Shown piece after piece: positions 1-6,213 of a DNA stretch of 8,744 bases; the first letter of the stretch is position 1; every line of letters starts with the position of its first letter. The position numbers were made by a program, and so were the translations under genes. The notes beneath the pieces were generated by a model. It did no database searches and was not told where the DNA came from. It worked only from the letters and a program-made list of their open reading frames with translations. Source of the DNA: an uncultured Bacteroidales bacterium (GTDB taxonomy: Bacteria; Bacteroidota; Bacteroidia; Bacteroidales; Paludibacteraceae); NCBI GenBank assembly GCA_937885465.1, contig CAKZZM010000004.1:1-8744 (forward strand), read 5' to 3'.

Positions 1-55
1 GATAATACTTTTATTTTTTTTCTCCCATCATGTGTCCACTTTTTGTGGGGCAACA
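1..55 (-). mobile_element. Possible end of an IS3-family-like element (tentative)
   Basis: Read on the minus strand, positions 55 to 31 begin with TG and run TGTTGCCCCAC, five A, GTGGACACA. This general pattern (TG, a C-run, an A-run, then GTGGACA) resembles terminal inverted repeats of IS3-family elements. It sits just after the point where the glf reading frame collapses, so an insertion into glf would explain the truncation. No transposase, second terminus or target duplication is visible because the window ends here. It could equally be unrelated A/T-rich intergenic sequence. Confidence 0.22.
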
Positions 56-76
56 TTTACGCTTCCTTTAGGCGAA

Positions 77-124
77 CTAATCGCCGAAGAGACCTGAGCC
101 AACTATGAGGTAATCGTAATGCAT
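77..124 (-). pseudogene. glf: Remnant of UDP-galactopyranose mutase (5' end only)
   Basis: The ATG at 124-122 opens a frame reading MHYDYLIVGSGLFGD, then a TAG stop at 77-79. The motif YDYLIVGSGLFG is the FAD-binding N-terminus of Glf, which interconverts UDP-galactopyranose and UDP-galactofuranose for Galf-containing glycans. An intact Glf has roughly 370 residues; here only about 14 are recognisable. In the same frame beyond the stop, FA, a second stop and RKRKC faintly recall the usual FAYEAKKRGKKC, so decay by small indels is possible. The start lies one base beyond the stop of the upstream glycosyltransferase gene, so glf was once the next gene of the Gtr-like operon. The other two frames also hit stops within about 60 bases. 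A 5-bp inverted repeat (GGCGA/TCGCC, 71-85) overlaps the break. The assignment rests on a short but very characteristic motif. Confidence 0.6.
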
Positions 125-125
125 T

Positions 126-1616
126 TTAATCATTTTCTAATTTAGGGCGATTCAAATAATGCAGAACTACAGCCGTGCCAAATGTATCACTTGGAAACTG
201 ATCTACATATTGTTGAATGGAATCATTATAGAAATACTCAAAATCTTTCCCCTGATATAAGTCATACATCATCTTGCGTGTAAAATGGATGACGTAATCG
301 GTATTTGCTACCCATTTTGCAGCATGCTCTATATCTAATTCCATCGGTCCAACTCCATAACCAATTTCTGCCATACATGACGGATACAAGTTTGCCGTAT
401 AATACACATAACATGTTCCACCATGAGGAATAAAAACAGTTTCTCCATCTTGAACGATATCGGCTATCTGCTTTCCAAAATTCCATTGATTCTCGTAATC
501 TCTTTTCCCATCATGAAGATAGATTTTCCAGACGCGATTATGGTAAGCAGAATAGATTCCCAGAATAGCGGTCCATCCAATTACTAAATATACACCCCAA
601 CGCACATATTTATTCAAATCCAAAGTCAGGATAATAGGAATCAACAACAATGCAAACGGAATCATATATAACATATAGTGATTCAGTCCGCCATGCACAA
701 AGAAATATTGTAAGGAAAAACCACCTATACCAAAGAAACAAAGCAAGACTTCACGCCATTTCCCTTGTTTGAGTATAATAGGAAGTAAGACTAAGGCGGC
801 ATATGTTAAAGGAGCTATTCTATTTGCAAAAGCAAATAAATTGTCCCATAGACGCACCAATTTAGATACAAAGGTCGTTTCTCTTCCCCAATATGCATCC
901 ATGACATCTGTCCCGTAGCCGTTGAACAAAATGGATTGATAGATGTCTGTCCCCCAACAAGCCAAACAAACAAGTAATGGAATACAGTAACCAAGTAAGT
1001 AATACCCCATTTGTTTCCATTTGTTTTCGGACGTAGATGTTACAATCAGCCAAAGAACAAGCAATAAGAACCCCGCTCCAAATTGCTTGGTTAAGAAAGA
1101 GCAGCAAGCTAATGCACCCACGATAATTTGCCATGCAGGATGGCTGTCTTTCCATTTCAGGAACAGACTAATTGCCAATAAGCCCCAGAAAATACTCGGT
1201 ATTTCAAATAAGACTACATTTCCTTGAGGCCAGTGAGACACAACGAAAAACAGCCAAGCGACAAAAGCAGAGATATATTTGCTTGCACCCCATTTACGCG
1301 AGATATAATACAAACAAGACGCACAGCCTATGGCATAGAGCCAATGAACCGCCAAATAGAACGGATAGCAGCCATAGGGCACATGGAAAAGCCATTTGAG
1401 AGCAACGTTGATATAAAACCACAAAGGCGGATAGTTTAGATGCATTGTTTTGTAAGGAATATAGCCTTCCGCTATGCGCTCCATTTCAACTAAAATAATA
1501 GCAGAATCGACATCCATGCTATTAAAGAACGAACCAACAATGAGCACTAACACGGACAAAACTCCGGTTATGCCGAGTGCCCATTTGACATACTTGTTTG
1601 CTAAAAGATCTTTCAT
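126..1616 (-). CDS. GT-C membrane glycosyltransferase (ArnT/PMT-like), copy 1
   Basis: A 496-residue polytopic protein predicted to transfer a sugar from a polyprenyl-phosphate carrier to a periplasmic acceptor. TM1 is at about residues 12-31. It is followed by a periplasmic loop with D37, VEMERIAEGYIPY (43-55) and NYPPLWFY (61-68), where GT-C enzymes keep their catalytic acidic residue. Many hydrophobic helices follow, with the family signature TKQFGAGF at 176-183. The last 120 or so residues are mostly soluble (HNRVWKIY, then a Trp/Tyr-rich tail). It is clearly paralogous to the gene just upstream, from which it is separated by 6 bases, and is surely co-transcribed. The paralogue's DE pair in the first loop is DS here (D37-S38), so donor or acceptor use may differ. 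The family is clear; the sugar and acceptor are not determinable. Base composition is visibly A/T-rich, as is common in surface-glycan loci. Confidence 0.85.
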   Translation of the reverse strand: MKDLLANKYVKWALGITGVLSVLVLIVGSFFNSMDVDSAIILVEMERIAEGYIPYKTMHLNYPPLWFYINVALKWLFHVPYGCYPFYLAVHWLYAIGCASCLYYISRKWGASKYISAFVAWLFFVVSHWPQGNVVLFEIPSIFWGLLAISLFLKWKDSHPAWQIIVGALACCSFLTKQFGAGFLLLVLWLIVTSTSENKWKQMGYYLLGYCIPLLVCLACWGTDIYQSILFNGYGTDVMDAYWGRETTFVSKLVRLWDNLFAFANRIAPLTYAALVLLPIILKQGKWREVLLCFFGIGGFSLQYFFVHGGLNHYMLYMIPFALLLIPIILTLDLNKYVRWGVYLVIGWTAILGIYSAYHNRVWKIYLHDGKRDYENQWNFGKQIADIVQDGETVFIPHGGTCYVYYTANLYPSCMAEIGYGVGPMELDIEHAAKWVANTDYVIHFTRKMMYDLYQGKDFEYFYNDSIQQYVDQFPSDTFGTAVVLHYLNRPKLEND

Positions 1617-1622
1617 ATAAAT

Positions 1623-3086
1623 TTATTTGTTTATTCTGTGTAACAACAATGTCCATCCGCCATTATCAATTGTATCTGTCTCAAACCGGCTAAGATATAT
1701 TTTCATTGAATCCGTAAAGGCAGGAATGCAAAAATCTGATTCTATACAATGTAATACGTAATCCGCTGAATCAACTTGCAGTTGCGCCCTTTCTTTGGTG
1801 ATTTCTAATGAACCGCACGAATAGCCAACGGTCGCCATATTAGGAGGAAGGATGTTCGCTAACCAATATATTTTTTCCAAATTTGCATCAACTATCCAAA
1901 TTGTTTTCCCACTTTCGATGTTAGAAGCAATCTTTTTTGAAAATTCAATATCTCCCTTCATTCCATCTGAGCGCATATAGATTTTCCAGACTCGATTATA
2001 ATATGTTGAGTAAACGGATGACAAGCAAGTGATGCATAACAGGCTGATTACAAGCACTTTACCACCCCCTATTATGTATTTACAACTATTTAACAGATAG
2101 GCTGTTACGAGACAGGCAAAGGGTATTATATACAGAAAATAATGCAGTAGCCCAGCTGTATTCCAATGCACAAAAAGGAATTGCAAAGAATAACCCAATA
2201 TGCCAAATATGGCGATAAGAAATAGCACTCTTTGGTTTTTGTCTAATTTATGGAAAAATAATAATGGTATTGCAAGAAGAATAGGGAAACATCTTATAAC
2301 TAACCAGCCCAATTGTTTTAATACCCAAAGTACATTAGACCACGTAAACAACGTCATGGAGGTGCCATCCACAGCATTTGTTGTTCCGTACCCGTTTAGA
2401 AACACAGATGAGATAAATGCCTCACGCCAAATAAGCAGGCATATCCCAATAGGAATGGCATAGCCTATACAGTAAGCAACAATATTCTTCCAGTTGTGGT
2501 TTTCGGAAAGTAATATAACAAGTAGAACCAATATGAAAAATCCCGCACCAAATTGCTTAATCAGGAAAGAACAGGAAGTTATCACTCCTATTATTATGTA
2601 CACATATACGCGAGACTTTTGCTGTTGTGCAAGATATAGACCTAAAAGTCCAAAGAACAAACTTGGCATTTCAAAGAGGATAGCATTTCCACTCATCCAA
2701 TGAGAAGCAATTAAAAACAGCCAAGCAGAGAACCACGATATAAGACGACCAAATCCATTTCTTCTACATATTCCGGCAATTAAGATGGCATTCGCGATTA
2801 CGAATATATAGTGAATAAAGTGGTAAAAGGAATAATTACCATATGGAATATGGAAAAGATGCTTGAGTCCAGCCATTATATAGAACCATAACGGAGGATA
2901 ATTGAGATGCATATCTACATATGGAATATAACCTTCCGCTATTCTCTCCATTTCAACCAATAAGATTGGTTCGTCAACATGTAATATACCATTGACTAAA
3001 GAGCCAATTATTGGAATTATTGCTGTCAGTATTCCTGTAATAGCAAGAGCCCAAAGAAATAGTTTATTTTTTAGAATCTCTTTCAT
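1623..3086 (-). CDS. GT-C membrane glycosyltransferase (ArnT/PMT-like), copy 2
   Basis: A 487-residue polytopic membrane protein, paralogue of the following gene. Start choice: the frame stays open upstream to 3206, but the ATG at 3086-3084 gives the 4-base ATGA overlap with the stop of the GT2 gene (translational coupling) and aligns with the paralogue's start (MKEILKNK versus MKDLLANK). The extra 40 residues upstream are antisense-like GT2 coding sequence. The first periplasmic loop carries D38-E39 (HVDEP), the acidic pair expected of GT39/PMT-type GT-C enzymes, then VEMERIAEGYIPY and LNYPPLWFYI. IKQFGAGF is at 176-183, and a long C-terminal periplasmic region contains YNRVWKIY. Inferred role: transfer of a lipid-carried sugar, presumably the product of the upstream GT2 enzyme, to a surface glycan in the periplasm. 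Confidence 0.87.
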   Translation of the reverse strand: MKEILKNKLFLWALAITGILTAIIPIIGSLVNGILHVDEPILLVEMERIAEGYIPYVDMHLNYPPLWFYIMAGLKHLFHIPYGNYSFYHFIHYIFVIANAILIAGICRRNGFGRLISWFSAWLFLIASHWMSGNAILFEMPSLFFGLLGLYLAQQQKSRVYVYIIIGVITSCSFLIKQFGAGFFILVLLVILLSENHNWKNIVAYCIGYAIPIGICLLIWREAFISSVFLNGYGTTNAVDGTSMTLFTWSNVLWVLKQLGWLVIRCFPILLAIPLLFFHKLDKNQRVLFLIAIFGILGYSLQFLFVHWNTAGLLHYFLYIIPFACLVTAYLLNSCKYIIGGGKVLVISLLCITCLSSVYSTYYNRVWKIYMRSDGMKGDIEFSKKIASNIESGKTIWIVDANLEKIYWLANILPPNMATVGYSCGSLEITKERAQLQVDSADYVLHCIESDFCIPAFTDSMKIYLSRFETDTIDNGGWTLLLHRINK

Positions 3087-3799
3087 CTCAAATTCCTGTT
3101 TATGGTTCGGAAATCGGTTAGGGCTTTGACGCCGATTTTGAAGATGCGCTTCATGTTGATGGAGTTGACACCGCCTTGACGGGGACGGAAAGTAATCGGA
3201 TACCAACCGATGTTATAATGCCAGCGGACGGCAATCGCACTCACTGCTACGTTGGCTAAGTTGTAGTCGCAGGGTATTACAGCCAAGATTGGCTGCAAGC
3301 GGTCGGCACGCATCAGGCGGAATGGTGTGTTGGCATCCTGTACCCATACATGGAACATAAGCCATACGACCAAACGAAGGGTCTTGGTGACAAACACCCG
3401 GCTTGCGCCGTCTTGTCTGCCACCGCGTGTACCTATTTGGAAATCAAACTTGTCGCGGTTATTCCACATCTGCCAGAACTCTTCGGGCAAGGTTTGACCA
3501 TCTGAATCGGTCTGGAAGATATAATCCGCTTTATGCGCTATTGCATACCGATAGAGATAAAGGACTGTCGCCCCATGCCCGAAGTTGGGTTTATCAAGCG
3601 GCACGAGAAACGGGTATTGGCTCTGCAAACCTTGCATGATATCAAACGTGTTGTCTTTACTGCCGTCATTGGCGATAACCAACTTTGCCTCATTGCCTTC
3701 GGCATTGATTCTCTCGCAGACGGGATGCCATTGTTTGATTACATCCTCGATGTTCGCCTCCTCGTTGTAGGCAGGCATGACGAAATAGATGGTGTTCAT
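3083..3799 (-). CDS. GT2 family polyprenyl-phosphate glycosyltransferase (GtrB/DPM1-like)
   Basis: A 238-residue cytoplasmic GT-A-fold enzyme. The start PAYNEE (9-14) and NDGSKDNT (44-51) form the nucleotide-binding half. The DxD metal site is DSD at 98-100 within QTDSDGQ. QDANTPFRL (154-162) is typical of dolichyl/undecaprenyl-phosphate sugar synthases, and FRPRQGG (204-210) is near the end. There are no C-terminal transmembrane helices, unlike Shigella GtrB, so it resembles single-domain DPM1-type enzymes. Predicted reaction: NDP-sugar + undecaprenyl phosphate to undecaprenyl-phosphate-sugar. Its place between a GtrA-like gene and two GT-C genes supports that role. The stop overlaps the next start (ATGA). 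It looks richer in G+C than the two GT-C genes that follow, so the operon may be a mosaic. Confidence 0.88.
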   Translation of the reverse strand: MNTIYFVMPAYNEEANIEDVIKQWHPVCERINAEGNEAKLVIANDGSKDNTFDIMQGLQSQYPFLVPLDKPNFGHGATVLYLYRYAIAHKADYIFQTDSDGQTLPEEFWQMWNNRDKFDFQIGTRGGRQDGASRVFVTKTLRLVVWLMFHVWVQDANTPFRLMRADRLQPILAVIPCDYNLANVAVSAIAVRWHYNIGWYPITFRPRQGGVNSINMKRIFKIGVKALTDFRTINRNLR

Positions 3800-3815
3800 A
3801 TAGTTGAGAGTTGAA

Positions 3816-3865
3816 AGTTGAGAGTTGAGAGAAGTTTTTTAGTTGAGAGTTGAGAGAAGTTTTTT
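3816..3865. repeat. Two identical 25-bp tandem repeats between gtrA-like and GT2 genes
   Basis: Positions 3816-3840 and 3841-3865 are identical 25-mers made of AGTTGAGAGTTGAGAG then AAG and six T. Degenerate GTTGARAG units flank them on both sides (3801-3815 and 3866-3877), so practically the whole 78-base spacer between the two genes is repeat. On the transcript strand it reads as CT-rich blocks separated by A-tracts, with little self-complementarity. Its length could vary by slippage and so change coupling between the two genes; that is inference. Confidence 0.85.
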
Positions 3866-3877
3866 AGTTGAAAGTTA

Positions 3878-4294
3878 TTAGTTATGAGTTTTGCGGAAGG
3901 TTATGAACTTATTCAATACAAATTGTATCAGAGCTACAACCTCAATAGAGATGAATTTGCAAACAATCTCATTCCAACCGCCTTTAGTCACCATCATATA
4001 GAGCATCAGCTCGCTGATACCTAAGCCTGTTAAGCCCACTGTATAGAACGACAAGAAACGCTGTGTCGTCTTGTCTTTTACTTTGAAATTGAAAGAACGG
4101 TTGAGGACAAAAGAAGTGAAAATGCCCATATGAATACTGATGAAATTCGCCCACAGATACGGCATAATATCAAAGTAGCACAATGCAGTATAAACGCCGA
4201 AGTCCAAGGCGGAACAGAAACCACCGATGATCCCATACAAGATGAGATTACGGAAACGGGAATAGAGTTGTGAGATGGTGTTTTTTATGTTCAT
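3878..4294 (-). CDS. GtrA-like small four-helix membrane protein
   Basis: A 138-residue protein with about four transmembrane segments (roughly 18-38, 46-65, 83-103 and 112-130) and the GtrA/DPMS family landmarks: YGIIGG (20-25), LDFGVY (30-35), VLNRSFNF (63-70) and the terminal NKFITF (128-133). GtrA-like proteins help translocate polyprenyl-phosphate-linked sugars across the inner membrane, or anchor the GT2 partner. A GTG seven codons upstream (4315) is possible, but ATG 4294 is preferred: it lies exactly 28 nt after the GTCTGCGC box of the leader, the same distance as in the acyltransferase gene, and the GTG lies directly at the box's U-tract. It is the first gene of the operon, followed after a repeat-filled 78-base spacer by the GT2 enzyme. 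Confidence 0.87.
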   Translation of the reverse strand: MNIKNTISQLYSRFRNLILYGIIGGFCSALDFGVYTALCYFDIMPYLWANFISIHMGIFTSFVLNRSFNFKVKDKTTQRFLSFYTVGLTGLGISELMLYMMVTKGGWNEIVCKFISIEVVALIQFVLNKFITFRKTHN

Positions 4295-4315
4295 AGGTAG
4301 TCCGAATATGCACAC

Positions 4316-4489
4316 AAAAAAAGCGCAGACTTTTGTAGATTGCTTATATTCGGTCTCTGAGGTGAACTGGACGATACCCTAATAACCCAAATATATCTAC
4401 GGGAAAAGCCCACGCTTGCGCATGAGCATTCAGGCTTTTCCTTGGGTTATTATTAGTTTCTATAAAAGTGTCCAGTTCTTATAGAGACC
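4316..4489 (-). promoter_or_regulatory. Long structured leader RNA of the Gtr-like operon
   Basis: On the minus-strand transcript, 4489 to 4352 folds into a large imperfect hairpin. Its paired blocks are GGTCTCT/AGAGACC (4483-4489 with 4352-4358), GAACTGGAC/GTCCAGTTC (4470-4478 with 4364-4372), CTAAT(aat)AACCCAA/TTGGGTTATTAG (4442-4456 with 4379-4390) and GGAAAAGCC/GGCTTTTCC (4433-4441 with 4402-4410). The apical hairpin has a GCAA tetraloop (4408-4427). G-U pairs in the apical stem appear only in the minus-strand RNA, which supports that direction. It is followed by the box GTCTGCGC (4330-4323) and seven U (4322-4316), then the start codon 28 nt after the box. The same apical motif, box and spacing occur upstream of the acyltransferase gene. 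Likely a cis-acting control element, possibly an attenuator; the mechanism is inferred. Confidence 0.7.
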
Positions 4490-4527
4490 AAGTAGTAAGC
4501 TAAATGCTATATATTTTTATATGTCTT

Positions 4528-4561
4528 GTGGCTGATGCCACGGTGCATCGCCTGCCGATGC
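4528..4561 (-). promoter_or_regulatory. Two small hairpins in the early part of the Gtr-like leader
   Basis: On the minus-strand RNA, GCATCG-GCAGG-CGATGC (4561-4545) and GTGGC-ATCA-GCCAC (4541-4528) are perfect adjacent stem-loops, 5' of the long leader hairpin. Neither is followed by a U-tract, so they are structural elements rather than terminators. A further stem, GCGCAT/ATGCGC (4654-4636), lies near the expected transcript start. Confidence 0.5.
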
Positions 4562-4667
4562 CGGGGTTAGTTTTTTTCTTCTGTTTGTAGGATTTTATTT
4601 GTTATTCAAAATATCTTTCTATATATCAGTTGTTTTGCGCATTTCAGTTATGCGCTCAAATCGGTGG

Positions 4668-4699
4668 CAAAGTTACAACAATTATTTGGAATACACAAA
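4668..4699 (-). promoter_or_regulatory. Bacteroidetes-type promoter of the Gtr-like operon
   Basis: On the minus strand there is TTTG at 4699-4696, a 20-base spacer, then TAACTTTG at 4675-4668, matching the Bacteroidetes consensus TTTG-N19-21-TAnnTTTG in every fixed position. Transcription would start near 4660, giving a leader of about 365 nt before the GtrA-like start at 4294. The -33 element sits inside an 8-bp inverted repeat. Confidence 0.75.
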
Positions 4700-4719
4700 T
4701 TATTCTCGCATATTTGTGT
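4693..4719. promoter_or_regulatory. Perfect 8-bp inverted repeat over the -33 element
   Basis: ACACAAAT (4693-4700) and ATTTGTGT (4712-4719) are perfect inverted repeats with an 11-base spacer. The left arm contains the -33 TTTG of the Gtr-like promoter. This is the geometry of a dimeric repressor or activator site. Alternatively it is a weak hairpin ending the SDR transcript, but no U-tract follows the stem on the minus strand, which makes an intrinsic terminator less likely. Confidence 0.5.
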
Positions 4720-4768
4720 CGAAACTAAGTTCTTAATGAAACTTCTTGTTCTGCTATACGTGGTCAGT

Positions 4769-5446
4769 TTACAACCTTTTTGCCAAGCGTTGGATGTCTA
4801 TTGGGTCGATGGTGGGTTTAGTGTAGCCATCGCGAGTGCAAACGAGCATTGAGTGCGCCATCTCGGTCATGTTGTTGGCTTGGCGACAAATATATAGGAG
4901 CGGATAGAAAAGGATGAATATGTACTGCATTGCCTGAATGTGTTTTTGCCCTTTTGCCCAACGCATGATAGCTGGACGATAGGCAAACGCATGGCGGAAG
5001 TCCATAGCCTGTGTCTCCTGCTCTGTCCTACTCTTCACCTGTTGCCAATGTTGCTTGCCGTTTGGGGTGGTACCAGCACCGCTCAGGTAGATAAAGGTCA
5101 TCTTGCTTTTGTCGGGCATAATATCGGCGAAATGCACGGGTATGTCATATGAGATGTGGTCATAGATATCCACGGGCGTGCCGATAGAGGTAACGCCAGC
5201 AATGAAGAACACGGCATCGTAACCCTCGAAATGTGAGTCACCGGCTTTGAGAGTCATCATGTCCGGCACGATGTACTCCTCTAATTTGTTCGTCTCAGCT
5301 TGCGTCAGACTCGGATATTCGCCTTGCAGAATACCTGTCGGTCGGCGGCTGACGGACAGCACTTTATTCACTTGTGGGCTTCTCAATAGTTCGAGCAACA
5401 CGCCTTCGCCCACATAGCCTGTTGCACCTGTAAGAATGATTTTCAT
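4769..5446 (-). CDS. Atypical SDR / NAD(P)-binding epimerase-like protein
   Basis: A 225-residue Rossmann-fold protein. TGATGYVG (6-13) is the TGxxGxxG dinucleotide-binding loop, SRRP (33-36) follows beta-2, and FIAGVTS (81-87) and IYLSGAGT (119-126) are the later strand motifs. Where classical SDRs have YxxxK there is WQQVK (134-138); this Trp form is common in the atypical TIP30/HTATIP2-like group, so it is not a damaged active site. The substrate is unknown. A hydrophobic stretch (174-187) could touch the membrane. It lies 46 bases downstream of the truncated lipoprotein gene on the same strand and probably shares its promoter. Its end is about 70 bases from the Gtr-like promoter, so it belongs to a separate unit. 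Full length appears intact. Confidence 0.8.
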   Translation of the reverse strand: MKIILTGATGYVGEGVLLELLRSPQVNKVLSVSRRPTGILQGEYPSLTQAETNKLEEYIVPDMMTLKAGDSHFEGYDAVFFIAGVTSIGTPVDIYDHISYDIPVHFADIMPDKSKMTFIYLSGAGTTPNGKQHWQQVKSRTEQETQAMDFRHAFAYRPAIMRWAKGQKHIQAMQYIFILFYPLLYICRQANNMTEMAHSMLVCTRDGYTKPTIDPIDIQRLAKRL

Positions 5447-5492
5447 ACCAATATCGTTTATTTTATTCTTTTCACTAACCGCTTGCAGAGAG

Positions 5493-5768
5493 TTACTTCA
5501 GGTACTTGCCGAAGAACTCTGCCAGTGTGTCCCAAGGGATGAGGTTCTTGGACTCGCCGTGGCCTACCGGTTCGGTGAAACCGCCGTCGTAGAGGTCGGC
5601 GGCGAGTGTCAGCCCGTATTGGTTGGTAAAGGTCACTTTCTTGTGACTTACTTGTTCGGATAGCGGGAACACCTTGTCCCATTCTTGTGTCAGTTGCATA
5701 GTTGATTGCTGTTTGTTGCACGCCACGAGCATTGCCGCAGCCGCAAGGGTGAATATTACTTTTCTCAT
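5493..5768 (-). pseudogene. Internally deleted alpha/beta-hydrolase lipoprotein
   Basis: A 91-codon open frame whose ends belong to a much larger family. The N-terminus is a lipoprotein signal (MRKVIFTLAAAAMLVAC, with lipobox LVAC ending at C17), then QEWDKVFPLSEQVSHKKVTF and NQYGLTLAADLY, the usual opening of Bacteroidales alpha/beta hydrolases of about 350 residues. After DLYD (59-61) the sequence jumps to DGGF...NLIPWDTLAEFFGKYLK, which matches the family's C-terminus, where a His-Thr-Asp-Leu-Tyr-Asp stretch is typical. The Ser nucleophile elbow and most of the fold are gone while the frame is kept, consistent with recombination between the two DLY-encoding stretches. It may still be expressed as a small lipoprotein with no hydrolase activity. 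It is the first gene of the unit with the SDR gene. Confidence 0.65.
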
Positions 5769-5825
5769 TGTTTGTCTAATTCATTTTTTCCCGCTGTACG
5801 ATATTGTTCAAATTACAGAATTTTT

Positions 5826-5967
5826 GTGGAGAACGTCTCCGAACGTTCCGGTAGTGGAGAACGTCTCCGAACGTTCCGGTAGTGTTAGTAGCGAGGCTCT
5901 CCTATGCCTCGTATGAAGCACAGGAGTGCTTCACTACCAGTGAAGAACGTCTCCGAACGTTCTGGTA
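5826..5967. repeat. REP-like palindromic repeats (three 28-bp units)
   Basis: Units at 5826-5853 and 5854-5881 are identical and directly adjacent; a third at 5940-5967 differs at two positions. Each holds GGAGA-ACG-TCTCC and GAACGT/ACGTTC self-complementary blocks. Between units 2 and 3 are perfect hairpins CGAGGC/GCCTCG (5892-5911) and TGAAGCAC-AGGA-GTGCTTCA (5914-5933). Both are enclosed by GGTAGTG/CACTACC (5878-5884 with 5932-5938), giving a cloverleaf-like fold. The block lies in the presumed leader of the lipoprotein-SDR unit. Spacing and the lack of regular unique spacers exclude a CRISPR array; the form is that of a bacterial interspersed palindromic element. Confidence 0.75.
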
Positions 5968-5982
5968 ATGTGTTTGCGATTG

Positions 5983-5990
5983 CAAAGATA
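5983..5990 (-). promoter_or_regulatory. -7 box of the lipoprotein-SDR unit
   Basis: On the minus strand TATCTTTG matches TAnnTTTG exactly and is followed by CAATCGCAAAC, a common Bacteroidales start-site context. A good TTTG is not present 19-21 bases upstream, so the -33 element is weak. Start near 5976 would give a leader of about 205 nt carrying the palindromic repeats. Confidence 0.5.
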
Positions 5991-6086
5991 CTGCTTTTTT
6001 CTCGAATTGGCTATACATAAATCATAGTAAAATTTGCGCATTTTGTTGGTGTAAATATAGATGTTCTGCACTTTTTCACTGAATTA

Positions 6087-6118
6087 TTCGAATAAATGCA
6101 AAAATTATTGTACCTTTG
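6087..6118 (+). promoter_or_regulatory. Promoter of the KilA-N gene and possibly of the acyltransferase
   Basis: TTCG at 6087-6090 (three of four matches to TTTG), a 20-base spacer and TACCTTTG at 6111-6118 (full match to TAnnTTTG). Start would be near 6125. The leader contains a perfect 12-bp palindrome ACCGAATTCGGT (6139-6150). No other TAnnTTTG is seen before the acyltransferase gene at 7127, so this may be its promoter too, by read-through. Confidence 0.65.
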
Positions 6119-6213
6119 CAGGTGAAAACCGCAAAGACACCGAATTCGGTAATATTTGAATAAAAAACGATGGCGACGCGGAAAGTTTAGAAGTACCCTT
6201 AAATATTAAAGCT

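Noticed and set aside
1021..1439. Plus-strand open frames opposite GT-C copy 1
   Set aside because: Antisense shadows of a strongly supported membrane protein gene, with no domain or promoter.
3087..3206. 40-residue N-terminal extension of GT-C copy 2
   Set aside because: It lies entirely within the GT2 coding sequence in another frame; the ATGA overlap and the alignment with copy 1 place the start at 3086.
4664..4852. Plus-strand 62-codon frame
   Set aside because: Overlaps the Gtr-like promoter and the 3' end of the SDR gene; no family resemblance.
4769..5446. Inactive SDR because Tyr of YxxxK is Trp
   Set aside because: The WxxxK form is seen in the atypical TIP30-like branch, and the rest of the protein is intact, so it is not evidence of decay.
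5458..5721. Arg-rich 87-codon minus-strand frame overlapping the truncated lipoprotein
   Set aside because: Arg/Pro/His-rich frame-shadow of the lipoprotein gene, which has a clear signal peptide and family match.
5826..5967. CRISPR array
   Set aside because: Only three units, two of them directly abutting with no spacer; the unit is strongly palindromic and no cas gene is present.
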